64,000 nucleotides of DNA from Candidatus Adamsella avium (GCA_904420445.1 CAJFVJ010000003.1:124001-188000), one strand, 5' to 3'. Shown: positions 9,680-19,706, numbered from the stretch's first letter. The notes: generated by a model from the sequence alone, not told the origin. Numbers and translations are program-made.

Positions 9680-10405
9680 CTAGTTGCTTTGCCCTGCTCT
9701 AAATCCGCATAGGGCATATACTGCAGGGAGAATTTTTTCAAACGGAATTTTATCGACTACAGGAAATTTTGCCATGGCAAATATTCCAAGAGCGTCATCT
9801 ATATTGGCTATAGAGTCTTTGAGAGTAACTTTTCTGTCCGGTTCAAGGTTTTTAGGGTCATTTATTTTATTTGCCAGCGTTGTTGCAACAGGTATACCGC
9901 CAAGAAGTCCGATAGCTGTGGCTGCAATTTTTCCGGGAATATTGTTGAGGTGTTTTGTTTTTTCAGTTATTTTCAGAAGTCCGCCTACAAATATCGGGGG
10001 AACAGAGGCATTCAAGAATTGAAAAACACCTTCGTTAAGTTTTCTTTTTTTATCGGCATTTTTATCAACAATAAGACCAGTTCCAACACCGCCGGCAATG
10101 CTGCCTGCGCTTATTGATATCATTTCTTTTACGCCGTAGTCTATTTTGAAAAGGTCTTTGATTGATGATAGCTGTTTTTGCGGGTTTTGTCTTTTGGCAA
10201 GAAAAATCATCGGGATGAGAGTGCCGACAATCGAGCCTGCGGCAATCTTGAGCTGTGTTGCCGCTTCTGTTTTGTGTTCTTTGTGATATCTATATTTTCT
10301 TGAATCATTATAAAGGTGTTTAGGATGTGTTGAAGTTTGTCTAAAAGAGTTATAAATATGTTGCTTTCCTCTATAGTCGTGAATGTTGATTGTCATGATA
10401 ACCAA
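9680..10405 (-). CDS. Hypothetical protein with Gly-rich hydrophobic segments, likely membrane-associated
   Basis: ORF with SAGSIAGGVGTGLIVD and ATAIGLLGGIPVATTLA segments. Confidence 0.55.
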   Translation of the reverse strand: MVIMTINIHDYRGKQHIYNSFRQTSTHPKHLYNDSRKYRYHKEHKTEAATQLKIAAGSIVGTLIPMIFLAKRQNPQKQLSSIKDLFKIDYGVKEMISISAGSIAGGVGTGLIVDKNADKKRKLNEGVFQFLNASVPPIFVGGLLKITEKTKHLNNIPGKIAATAIGLLGGIPVATTLANKINDPKNLEPDRKVTLKDSIANIDDALGIFAMAKFPVVDKIPFEKILPAVYALCGFRAGQSN

Positions 10406-10543
10406 ATCTCATAATCTCTCTCTATTAGCATAAATACTTTAAACAAAATTTTTTGTCACTGGTACAAATAAATGTTTACATCTTGTTACAACTCATGGTA
10501 GCAGCAAGATAATTAATTCTGTTGGATATAGGAGTTTTTAATT

Positions 10544-11422
10544 TCAGGTTAATATGTGTTTAAGTGCTTCAGGAATATATTTAATCTGATCAGATGATAG
10601 AACACAGTAGTTTGTCAGGTCTTTTGATGCGATATCACCGCATAGTCCATGTATAAAGACTCCAAGAATTGCAGCATGTTCAAGAGGCATGTTTTGAGAA
10701 CACAGCCCTGAGATTATGCCTGTCAGAACATCTCCGCTTCCTGCTTTTGCAAGAGCTGAGTTTCCTGTTGTGTTTTCGTATAATTCGAGTGATTTTGTGC
10801 AGACAATAGTTTTGTGTCCTTTGAGTATGACATTGCAGTTCAGTTTTTCTGCTGTATATTTGGCATATTTTTCTCTGTTTGCTTGAATTTCTTCGAGAGG
10901 AATTTCTATCAGTCTTGAAAGTTCCATCGGGTGAGGTGTTATGAGAAAATTTGAAGGAAGTTTTGACGGTTTGATTTTTGCAAGGCAGTTCAGGGCATCG
11001 GCGTCAAAAATTGCAGGTTTATTTTCCTCTGAGAGAAACTCTATCAGTTTTGATATAAAAATTTTTACCTGTTCATGATCAGAAAGTCCGGGGCCTGTTG
11101 ATATAACATTGTAGTTTTTGATGTAATTTTTGAGCTCATCATCAAAAGCCTCCGATGATATGCATTTTTTTTGATAGTCTTTTAACGGAAGAAAAGTGAC
11201 GCAAGGCGATGACGATGCGAGGTTGTTTATTACGGGTTCAATTGAGGCGAGGGTAGAAAGTCCCGCTCCGATTTTGAGCGGGGTAAGTGATGCAAGATAA
11301 GCAGCTCCCTGATAATATACTGAGCCTGCTATGTTGAGTACTTTTCCAAAGGTTCCTTTATTTGAGTCATCAGGTCGTTTTGGGAGAAGTTTTTTTGCAA
11401 GAGTTTTTGTTATTTTTTTCAT
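10544..11422 (-). CDS. nnrD: ADP-dependent NAD(P)H-hydrate dehydratase
   Basis: KGTFGKVLNIAGS, FDADALNCL, LITPHPMELSRL, GNSALAKAGSGDVLTGIISG. Confidence 0.9.
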   Translation of the reverse strand: MKKITKTLAKKLLPKRPDDSNKGTFGKVLNIAGSVYYQGAAYLASLTPLKIGAGLSTLASIEPVINNLASSSPCVTFLPLKDYQKKCISSEAFDDELKNYIKNYNVISTGPGLSDHEQVKIFISKLIEFLSEENKPAIFDADALNCLAKIKPSKLPSNFLITPHPMELSRLIEIPLEEIQANREKYAKYTAEKLNCNVILKGHKTIVCTKSLELYENTTGNSALAKAGSGDVLTGIISGLCSQNMPLEHAAILGVFIHGLCGDIASKDLTNYCVLSSDQIKYIPEALKHILT

Positions 11423-11464
11423 GGGTATATTATATCAGTATTATTTAAGCGTGAAAACAGCAAA

Positions 11465-11495
11465 AAGAACTCCCTTATACAGGGAGTTCTTTTTT
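11465..11495. terminator. Bidirectional terminator-like hairpin
   Basis: AAGAACTCCC-TTATACA-GGGAGTTCTT with A/T tracts. Confidence 0.65.
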
Positions 11496-11553
11496 GTCAG
11501 ATGTTTATTATTCTTTTTAGAAGAGGTGTATAGTTTACAATTCTCATTATTTT

Positions 11554-13821
11554 CTAATTATCTTCCTCTTCCTCGTCCTCTTCTTTTTTTGAAGAAGCGT
11601 ATAGGTCATAATTCTCATCAGCTTCTAATTCGCCGTCGGCCTCGAATAGTACACCGCCGACAGTTTCACTATAATTATCTCCGACGATGTCTTTCAGTTG
11701 TTCTTCGAGCCAAGGAATACTGCCTTCGCCTTTTGTTATAATAATATTTTTGATTGTTTCAGTATCTGAGATATTTTCAAGAGTTTCTTTTAATGGTGTG
11801 TTTATTATAGTTTTGACCGATTCTTTGTTCACTATATTCGGAGAAGCATTTAAGCGTCCGATATAATAATGTCTTAAATCAATAGAATCTATAACACTTT
11901 GAGGATTGCTTGTATCAGGTTTTAGAATATTCGTGAAAATGCTTGATACAGGTGTATCACCCAAATATGTTCCAATTTCTATGTCATCTAAAGTAAACAT
12001 ATTTAATAAAGTTTGTTTATCATTTTTGCTCAGGTTGTGTATCTCTTTATTTTCGCTGTCTGCCAGCATCTCTCCGAGGTTATTATGAAATTTATCGGAG
12101 CCCCAAGCATCTTCGTTGTTTTTATAGAAGTCATTAAGTCTTGTTATTTGCTCTACATTTGTTAAATCAGGATTTGTGAAAAGTTCTGCGATATTTTTAT
12201 ATTGATCACCGGCATATACAGCTGGTTTTGTTTCCCACAAGAATCCCAAAAATTTTTCGTTTGCTTCCAGTTCTGTATTTAGTACATTGTTGATAGTTTT
12301 TAGGTCATCATCTGATAGTTCATCAAGCAGTTTTTTTCTTGCTTCATTCATAACAGCTATTTCTTCTTCAGATGCACCCTCTTTCGGTGTGAGTTTTGAC
12401 AATTCGTCGTCTATTGATCCAAGAATATTTTTTAAATTATTTTTATATGCATCACCTTTTAATCCTGCTTGTGATAATTTTTCTAAATCAGCAATAGCGC
12501 TTTTTATGCCTTCATCCTCATTACCTAAAACTTCTGAAAGAAGTTCTTCTGCTTGAGCAGAAATTTTGTTGTTTTGTAGTTGTTCTTCCAAATCTCCAAG
12601 CAATTCAGGATCCTCAGCATTGAGTTCGTCGATGATTTCCTGAGCTGTCATTTCTCCATTGTTGAGGGCATCAACGTATGCTTGATAATAGTCATCTTCA
12701 TTTGCCAGTTCAGACAATCTTGTGCTCAGAAGATCTTCTATCTTTTCTGTTTCTACGCTCTCAGGATTTGTTGATGATTGTTTATATACATTATTTAATA
12801 CTTCAGAATCAATTTTGGATAGATTAATTTTTCCTGCTGCATTTTGTGCTTCTTCAAGTGCTGATTTCAGGGATGATAGAGTATCTTTATCCAGTCCGCT
12901 AAGATTTTCTTCTGAGAAGAACTTATCAACACTAACTTCTACTTCTTCATCATTATCAGTTGTAAATTTTATTTTTGCATCAGTTCTGACAGCATTATCT
13001 CCTGTTGTTTCAGCGTTACCATCTCCATATAACAAGTTTTTGATATCCGTTATTGTAGCAGAGTTATCTTCGCTTGAATCATCATAACCCTGTGCTTCAG
13101 GACTATCATTTATATAGGTCGGAGCATTTGTCCAGGACTGGTTTTCTTCGCTTAAATTAAGATTTGTTTCAGCTTTATAGCTGTTTACGCCGCTTTCTTC
13201 ATCTGTATACCAGTCTGCAATTATATTATTGTTGCTATCAGTTACGCCATATTCTTGAAGTTCATCCATCATAACTCCGTATGATTCACCGATTAGGCGG
13301 TCGCCGTTCATTATGTCTTCAAGACGTTCATTTATTGTTGCATCGCTCCAATAACCTTTGTCTCTTAAGATTTCAGCATTTTTCAGGTATATATTTTTTA
13401 CGTTTTCGGCACCTTCACCCATGTATAGTTCTGCTCTGGCTTTTTGTTCAGCAGTTAGGGCATCTTGTCCGTATTGAGTATTTGCGTCTGTTTTTGTTTG
13501 TTGAACGACTTCATCTATCATATCAACAACTACTTGAACTTGCTCATCATCATATTCATTTTTATTGCTGAATTTTTCTTTTTCAACTATTTCATTAAGT
13601 TCAACAAGTTGAGCAATTGTTATATACTGTCCATCTTCGCCGTCTGTTAATTCAAGCCCCATTTCCTGTATGGCTTTTATTTGGCTTTGTTCTTTTTCGT
13701 TATTTGCATCGAAATATATTTTTTGAGTATCATCTTGAACAGCTTCCTGTCTTAGGTATAGCTCATTTGTTGAAAATTTATCATAATCATTACCATTTTC
13801 TATTCTGTCTAATCTAGCCAT
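11554..13821 (-). CDS. Large acidic hypothetical protein, 755 aa
   Basis: Long Asp/Glu-rich ORF, no recognised domain; same strand and next to the annexin-like gene. Confidence 0.7.
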   Translation of the reverse strand: MARLDRIENGNDYDKFSTNELYLRQEAVQDDTQKIYFDANNEKEQSQIKAIQEMGLELTDGEDGQYITIAQLVELNEIVEKEKFSNKNEYDDEQVQVVVDMIDEVVQQTKTDANTQYGQDALTAEQKARAELYMGEGAENVKNIYLKNAEILRDKGYWSDATINERLEDIMNGDRLIGESYGVMMDELQEYGVTDSNNNIIADWYTDEESGVNSYKAETNLNLSEENQSWTNAPTYINDSPEAQGYDDSSEDNSATITDIKNLLYGDGNAETTGDNAVRTDAKIKFTTDNDEEVEVSVDKFFSEENLSGLDKDTLSSLKSALEEAQNAAGKINLSKIDSEVLNNVYKQSSTNPESVETEKIEDLLSTRLSELANEDDYYQAYVDALNNGEMTAQEIIDELNAEDPELLGDLEEQLQNNKISAQAEELLSEVLGNEDEGIKSAIADLEKLSQAGLKGDAYKNNLKNILGSIDDELSKLTPKEGASEEEIAVMNEARKKLLDELSDDDLKTINNVLNTELEANEKFLGFLWETKPAVYAGDQYKNIAELFTNPDLTNVEQITRLNDFYKNNEDAWGSDKFHNNLGEMLADSENKEIHNLSKNDKQTLLNMFTLDDIEIGTYLGDTPVSSIFTNILKPDTSNPQSVIDSIDLRHYYIGRLNASPNIVNKESVKTIINTPLKETLENISDTETIKNIIITKGEGSIPWLEEQLKDIVGDNYSETVGGVLFEADGELEADENYDLYASSKKEEDEEEEDN

Positions 13822-13930
13822 TATACTTGCTCCTGTAACTTAGTTATATATTAAAGTTATCGGTAAATAATATTTATAACTTTAGGGTAAAATGTTATTC
13901 TGTAATATTTCTACATAAAAAATTTACATA

Positions 13931-13963
13931 AAAAGCCTGAGGATAATTATCCCCAGGCTTTTT
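13931..13963 (-). terminator. Rho-independent terminator of the annexin-like gene
   Basis: AAAAGCCTGAGGATAATTATCCCCAGGCTTTTT. Confidence 0.75.
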
Positions 13964-13973
13964 AGTCAGTTAA

Positions 13974-16900
13974 TTAGTCCATATCAGCTTCGTAGAGAAG
14001 TTTAAGCAGTTCATCTTCTTTTCCGAAGGAGAAGTCGCCTTTGATGTCATCAGAGAGTGTTCTTTCTTCGTTGACTACAGAATATCTCGTATTGACATAA
14101 GAGAGTGATTCTGGCGAGAGTTTTTCGAATATCTCTTCGACGAACTGTTCATTTGTACCTAAGTGAGCTGCTGTTGCCTGATAGAGTTCTTTTGCAATCA
14201 CGTCTGCTGTTTCTTCTGTTATTGGATCTTGAGCTGTGAGCTTGTCAGTGATTTGAGAAATCAATGAATCTTCAGCACCTCCTGAGAAGTCGCCCTGAAT
14301 ATCTCTTACCAAGCTATCAGCAGGGTATTGTTGCATTATTTTGACCAAGTTTTCAGGTGTGACGTTTTCTATAATGCTTTCTACTGTTTCTTCATCAGTA
14401 CCCAGTCCATCCATTGCATTAAAGAGTTCTTGAGCATATTGTTTAGCCTGTTCTTCGGTCATATTTTCACTCTTAAGACCTGACATTGTTGCGTCATTCA
14501 ATTTTTTGATTAAGTCATCTTCAGCACCGAAGGAGAAGTCACCTTTGATATCTTCTTTGAGAGTACGTCCTTCGTTGACTGTTGAGTATCTTTCATTAAC
14601 CAATGCCAGAGCTTCAGGTGAAAGTTTTTCGAACATTTCTTCAACGAACTGTTCATTTGTTCCCAAGTGAGCACCAGTTGCCTGATAGAGTTCTTTTGCA
14701 ATCAAGTCTGCTGTTTCTTCTGTCAGCGGATCTTCGCTTGATAGAGCGTCAGTTATTCTTGATGTCAGTTCATCTTCTGTTTTACCTGAGAAGTCGCCCT
14801 GAATATCTCTTGTCAGACCTTCATCGCCTGGATAATTTTTCATTATTTTAATCAAGTCAGCATCAGAGATTTTCTCATTTTGTAGGATATTTTTGACTGC
14901 TTCGTCGTCAGTACCCCATCCTTCCATTGCACTGTGAAGCTCTTCTGCCAATCTCTCAGCTTTCTCATCAGAGATTACGTCTTCTTCTGCTGCTGCAGCT
15001 TCCGGTTCAGCCTCAGTTGTCTGGTCTTCCGTTATTTCAGGATCATATAATCCCGGTTCAGCTTCCGTTTCTCCAGGGTCGATAGTTACTCCCGGTGATA
15101 CGGTTACAGGATCAGCTTCTATTCCAGGATCTGTTGTTGTTCCAGGGTTTGTTGTCGTACCTGGGTCGGTGCTTGTTTCAGGATCTGTTGTCGTTCCGGG
15201 GTCTGTCGTAGTGCCAGGATTTGTGCTTGCTTCTGGATTTGTTGTTGTTCCTGAAGACTCTTCTTCAGATATCAAATCAGGACTTTCCGTTGGTTCAGTC
15301 GGAGATGCTTCATATGTTGCAGTTGTTTCTTCGCCTGTTGTTTCATCTGTTGTTGTCATAGTATATGAACCATCATCGCCATATTGGAAAGTTTCACTTG
15401 ATATCAACTGTCCGTTTGCATCAAAACGTGTTCTTGCTGCTACTTTGCCATCTTCATTATATACTTCTGACATAGTAGAACCGTCTTCGTAGTTAAAGCT
15501 TTTGCCAGTAAGTGTATTATTTTCGTCATAGTATTCTGCTGCTATAAGATTACCGTTTTCGTAGAAACTTTTTGTGATTTCGCCGTAGTCATTATAACTT
15601 ATAGCCACACCTGTATTTTCATTATCTTCGCTGGGTTGATAGTAATTAGTATTACCCATTATATCTGTTTGTATTTCGACTTTATCAGGATCCATACCGA
15701 GAGCTTCGAGGTCTTCTTTGACTTCATCGCTTATTTCTGTTTGAACTGCACTATCGGTGCCTTCATAAGAGCTTGGTGTCGGTGTTGGAGTTGTTGAGGT
15801 TGTATTTGTGCCATCAACTCCGCTTGTTCCATCAGTTGCTTCTGTACTGTCTACTTCACCTGTAACTTCGGTCGTTTCAGACTCTTGAGATTCATTAGCA
15901 GCCTGTACTTCTTCAGGGGTTTTGAAACCTGTAATAGCTCCGCTTTCATCGTATTCAGGTACCGGCAGTTCGATTTTGTCACCTGTTTGAATCAGGTTTG
16001 GATCGGTGATTTGTTCGTTTCTTGACATAATTTCTTCAAGAACTTTATCGTATTCTTCAGAATACATTTCAACATCAGGGTAGTAGTTGGCGATTATTCT
16101 AGAAAGAGCATCATTTGCATATTCATTTCCATCAAGAGCATCTGAGCCCCATTCCTGAACTTCTACAGAATATGTACCATCACCGTTATCAATCAAGCCT
16201 GTTGTATTTTCAAATCCTTCTATTCCTTCACCATCATAGTTTTGTGCTTCACCGTTATATTCGGATACAACAGAGCTGATAGCGTCTTTTAGAGCTCCCA
16301 TTGAGTCTGTGCCATTTCCAGGACCGTCAAGATCTCCTGATGCCAGTACATTATAAATTTTTTCTATAGTTTCACCTGAAATGTCGCTGTTCTTGAGATT
16401 TGCCGGATCAAACAATTCTTGTATAGCTGTTTTATCATAAGTTTGACCGTCTATTTCGACTGAGATATCATCAGGTATCATATCTAGGTCATCATCAGTT
16501 CCTTTGATACCGTCTTTATCAGCCATCAAGTCTTCTATACGTTCTAGATATTCGTTTTTAGTTTCTTCATCTACGCTGCTTGTTTCTTCATCCGGAGCTT
16601 GAACAAGTTTTCCGTTTTCGTCGATTTTAATTTTAGGAAGATTGATTTGAGTACCGGCAGGAATTTCTTCGCCCCATGCAACATTTAAGTCAGGGTTTGC
16701 ATCAGCGATTATCTGGCTGATAGCTGACCAGTCTTCGTCATCGGCAGAGTAATCATCAATATCAACGCCGATTGATTCTAAATATTCACCGTAGTTTGCA
16801 ACGATTAAATCATATTCTGTTTGTCCTTCTTCTGTTGTTATTTGTTCTTCGTTTTGAGAAACAACATCCTGGACATTAGTCATTAGTTCATTTCTTGTCT

Positions 16901-17156
16901 CTTCTACAAGCTGGTCATAGTCAGCGCTTTGTTTATCAACACCCAAATCAGAAAGAAGATTGTTTATTGTTGAATCTTCAACTGATACTGTTCCGTCTTC
17001 GCCTATAGAAAATACGGAACCTGCCAATTCTTGAGTTTCGTTGAAATCAAGATTGCCATCGTTGTTAATTTTTTCTTTTGCTGCTTCTTGTGCTTTATCA
17101 AGCTGGATCTTTTTCAAAAAATCCTGACCTAAACCTGATAAGTAATCGTTTCCCAT
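13974..17156 (-). CDS. 1060-aa acidic multidomain protein: LysM-like segments, YwqK/MORN-like region, Thr/Pro repeat linker, C-terminal four-repeat annexin-like domain
   Basis: GWGTDDE...LTRDIQGDFSG, HLGTNEQ...LKEDIKGDFSFG, GLGTDEE...LVRDIQGDFSG, HLGTNEQ...LSDDIKGDFSFG. Confidence 0.85.
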   Translation of the reverse strand: MGNDYLSGLGQDFLKKIQLDKAQEAAKEKINNDGNLDFNETQELAGSVFSIGEDGTVSVEDSTINNLLSDLGVDKQSADYDQLVEETRNELMTNVQDVVSQNEEQITTEEGQTEYDLIVANYGEYLESIGVDIDDYSADDEDWSAISQIIADANPDLNVAWGEEIPAGTQINLPKIKIDENGKLVQAPDEETSSVDEETKNEYLERIEDLMADKDGIKGTDDDLDMIPDDISVEIDGQTYDKTAIQELFDPANLKNSDISGETIEKIYNVLASGDLDGPGNGTDSMGALKDAISSVVSEYNGEAQNYDGEGIEGFENTTGLIDNGDGTYSVEVQEWGSDALDGNEYANDALSRIIANYYPDVEMYSEEYDKVLEEIMSRNEQITDPNLIQTGDKIELPVPEYDESGAITGFKTPEEVQAANESQESETTEVTGEVDSTEATDGTSGVDGTNTTSTTPTPTPSSYEGTDSAVQTEISDEVKEDLEALGMDPDKVEIQTDIMGNTNYYQPSEDNENTGVAISYNDYGEITKSFYENGNLIAAEYYDENNTLTGKSFNYEDGSTMSEVYNEDGKVAARTRFDANGQLISSETFQYGDDGSYTMTTTDETTGEETTATYEASPTEPTESPDLISEEESSGTTTNPEASTNPGTTTDPGTTTDPETSTDPGTTTNPGTTTDPGIEADPVTVSPGVTIDPGETEAEPGLYDPEITEDQTTEAEPEAAAAEEDVISDEKAERLAEELHSAMEGWGTDDEAVKNILQNEKISDADLIKIMKNYPGDEGLTRDIQGDFSGKTEDELTSRITDALSSEDPLTEETADLIAKELYQATGAHLGTNEQFVEEMFEKLSPEALALVNERYSTVNEGRTLKEDIKGDFSFGAEDDLIKKLNDATMSGLKSENMTEEQAKQYAQELFNAMDGLGTDEETVESIIENVTPENLVKIMQQYPADSLVRDIQGDFSGGAEDSLISQITDKLTAQDPITEETADVIAKELYQATAAHLGTNEQFVEEIFEKLSPESLSYVNTRYSVVNEERTLSDDIKGDFSFGKEDELLKLLYEADMD

Positions 17157-17341
17157 TTTGATACTCCTTATGTTTTTACTTTTTTCTTAAGCTAAAAAAA
17201 AATACACCATTCCTAACAAACTTTTATATATGTTTGTTATCGGTAAGGAGTTTCAAAAACTTTAATTATTGATAAATATTCTGTTACAAATGTTAATATT
17301 TATTTCTTTCTGACGCAGAGATTTTAGGAGTAAAAAGAAGC

Positions 17342-17968
17342 TTATAAAGAAATATTATCAAGTATTTTTGTAAGATTTTTTTCATTAATTTTTATAGTTG
17401 CCGCTTTTTGAAGAATTTCTTTTGCGCAAAAAGCGACTTTAAGGGAAGCATATTCAAACATGCTCAGGTCGTTTGCACCATCACCCACAACCATAGTTTC
17501 TTCAGGCGTTATCTTGAGAATTGACTGCATTTTTTTCAGCATATATCCCTTACTTGAAGAAAACATCATCTCGCCTCCGACCAGACCTGTGAGGGTGTTA
17601 TCTTTTGAGTGCAAAATATTTGAGAAAGACGCATCATATCCGAGGATATTTTGAGCGTATTCTGTTGCATTTTTGAAACCTCCGCTGAAGCAGAGGACTG
17701 TTAAGCCTGCTTTTTTCAGCTCTGATATAGTTTCTTTTCCGCCTTTCATCATAGGGAGGTTATGGCATATTTTATCCACTTTTGAAACAGGCAGTCCTTT
17801 TAATAACTTTACTCTATATGTAAGGCTTTCGAAAAAGTCAAGCTCACCATTCATGGCTTTTGCCGTAATCTCAGCTACCTGTTCTTTGAGATTCAGTTCC
17901 TGCGCCAAAAATTCTATGGTTTCTCCATCCATCAAGGTTGAGTCAAAATCAAATACTGCCAGTTTCAT
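17342..17968 (-). CDS. serB: Phosphoserine phosphatase (HAD superfamily)
   Basis: MKLAVFDFDSTLMDGETIEFLA, LCFSGGFKN, VVGDGANDLSM; start placed at the internal Met with DFDST motif. Confidence 0.85.
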   Translation of the reverse strand: MKLAVFDFDSTLMDGETIEFLAQELNLKEQVAEITAKAMNGELDFFESLTYRVKLLKGLPVSKVDKICHNLPMMKGGKETISELKKAGLTVLCFSGGFKNATEYAQNILGYDASFSNILHSKDNTLTGLVGGEMMFSSSKGYMLKKMQSILKITPEETMVVGDGANDLSMFEYASLKVAFCAKEILQKAATIKINEKNLTKILDNISL

Positions 17969-18044
17969 AGTTATGTGTCTCTTAAATTTTGTGATATCAA
18001 TTATTATAATAAAATTATTATCACAAAATATAACGGGAGAGAAT

Positions 18045-18332
18045 ATGAATTTTGAGAGTATCATAATCGGTTTAGGAACTTTTTTGCTCATAGGACTTTT
18101 TCATCCGCTTGTTGTGAAGGGAGAGTATTATTTTTCTAAGAGTATTTGGCGGGTGTTTCTTGTTGCCGGTATATTCTGTCTTGTTTTATGTTTGTTTGTA
18201 GAGAATCATATACTTTCTTCTTTGTTGTCGATAACAGGTTTTACATGCCTGTGGTCAATAAAAGAGTTGTTTGAACAGGAGGAGCGTGTGAAGAAGGGGT
18301 GGGCTGCCAAAAATCCGGATAGAGAGTACTAA
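18045..18332 (+). CDS. Small membrane protein resembling the DUF4491 family
   Basis: MNFESIIIGLGTFLLIGLFHPLVVKGEYYFSKSIWRVFLVAG...SLLSITGFTCLWSIKELFEQEERVKKGW. Confidence 0.75.
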   Translation: MNFESIIIGLGTFLLIGLFHPLVVKGEYYFSKSIWRVFLVAGIFCLVLCLFVENHILSSLLSITGFTCLWSIKELFEQEERVKKGWAAKNPDREY

Positions 18333-18337
18333 GAACC

Positions 18338-18473
18338 TTATATAGCAAAGTCCTAGGGTACTATTAAACGTCCGTCATTCTGAGGGCTTTAGCAAGAAGA
18401 ATCTTTTTTGTTTAGATACTTCGCTAACGCTCAGTATGACGTTGTTCTGGAAATTTGGGGTGTTGCTATATAA
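18338..18473. repeat. MITE-like dispersed repeat, copy 1 (136 bp)
   Basis: Perfect 11-bp terminal inverted repeats TTATATAGCAA...TTGCTATATAA; core shared with 54929-55050. Confidence 0.85.
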
Positions 18474-18557
18474 ACCCCTGTACTAAAAGATTGCAAAAAA
18501 AGTATTTTTGAGAAAGAATATCATTCTGGATTAAGCTGATATGGTAGTGGAGATGTT

Positions 18558-19646
18558 ATGTCTGAGGTATTTTCAAATAAAGTAAATATGTTGAAGGCGC
18601 TAGCTATATTGCTTGTTGTGTCAGGTCATCTTGAGTTTTCTCTTTTGGGGATGTTTACGCCGTATTCTTTTCAGATAGCTTTATTTTTCTTTATATCAGG
18701 GTATTTATTCAAAGATAAATATCTTGATGATGTAGTAACATTCGTGAGCAGAAGAATGAACAGTCTTTTAGCCCCTTATTTTTTGTATAATTTATTTTAT
18801 CTCGTGGTAACAGTTGTTATTGCAAAATTTACGGGAAAATTCTGGGGTATGGAGATATCATTGAAAAACTTTTTCATTACACCTTTTTTAAACGGTCATC
18901 AGTTTGATTTATCCTGTCCTCTATGGTTTGTAACACAGCTGTTTATGACATTGATGGTGTTTTTGTTTTTATTTCGAGGGCTGAAGAAAATAAAAGACAG
19001 CAGATATTTTCATCTTATTATCTTCGGGTTAATAGGAGTGAGCGCAATTCCTCTTTCAAAGATTATATCAATGACCCCTGTTGCTCTTGTTGTTGTCAGG
19101 ACAATGTTTTCTTTGTTGTTTGTTTATCTCGGGTATTATTACAGACATTTTGTTGAAGATAAGATTGATATTTTTACTCCAAAGTGGGCCGGGGCTGTGA
19201 TTGTTTTGCAGGCAGTTTTATGGCTATTCAACAGGGATTATTCACCTGTGCAGGGAATAGGGTTGAGTTATGTTCTTGTATGGGCAAGGTTTGACCAACA
19301 GTTAATTGTTCCGATTATTACCGCTATAACAGGGATATGGGCTTCCTTATTCGTTATAAAACTTTTATATCCATATATAAAAGACATAAAATTTTTACGT
19401 TTGGTCGGAGAAAACACATATCATATTATGGCAAATCATTTGCTTGTTATGTATATTCTTACTGCATTTTTTCTTAAAATAAACGGAATATCTATAGAAG
19501 AAAAAAACAGTCATGATATTTACTGGATTTACAATCCCGTTCAGAATACATATTTTTATTTTGTTGTAACCGTTATTGTTTCGACATATATCGGTGTTTT
19601 GATAAAGAAAGTTCACAGCCTTTTTAAGAAGCAGGCTGAAGTTTAG
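18558..19646 (+). CDS. Acyltransferase family 3 integral membrane protein
   Basis: KALAILLVVSGHLEFSLL...FFFISGYLFKDKY, multiple TM segments. Confidence 0.85.
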   Translation: MSEVFSNKVNMLKALAILLVVSGHLEFSLLGMFTPYSFQIALFFFISGYLFKDKYLDDVVTFVSRRMNSLLAPYFLYNLFYLVVTVVIAKFTGKFWGMEISLKNFFITPFLNGHQFDLSCPLWFVTQLFMTLMVFLFLFRGLKKIKDSRYFHLIIFGLIGVSAIPLSKIISMTPVALVVVRTMFSLLFVYLGYYYRHFVEDKIDIFTPKWAGAVIVLQAVLWLFNRDYSPVQGIGLSYVLVWARFDQQLIVPIITAITGIWASLFVIKLLYPYIKDIKFLRLVGENTYHIMANHLLVMYILTAFFLKINGISIEEKNSHDIYWIYNPVQNTYFYFVVTVIVSTYIGVLIKKVHSLFKKQAEV

Positions 19647-19653
19647 AAATAAA

Positions 19654-19686
19654 AAAAGAGTTCTTGGATTTCAAGAACTCTTTTTT
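19654..19686. terminator. Bidirectional terminator between convergent genes
   Basis: AAAAAAGAGTTCTTG-GATTT-CAAGAACTCTTTTTT. Confidence 0.8.
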
Positions 19687-19706
19687 AGTGTAAAACAAAA
19701 TATTTA

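Noticed and set aside
15127-15252. Regular short repeats considered as a CRISPR array
   Set aside because: 18-bp units are degenerate, in frame and contiguous without spacers; they are coding repeats.
15169-15492. + strand ORF MLVSGSVVVPGSVVVPG with apparent repeats
   Set aside because: Antisense reading of the Thr/Pro tandem repeat in the annexin-like gene.
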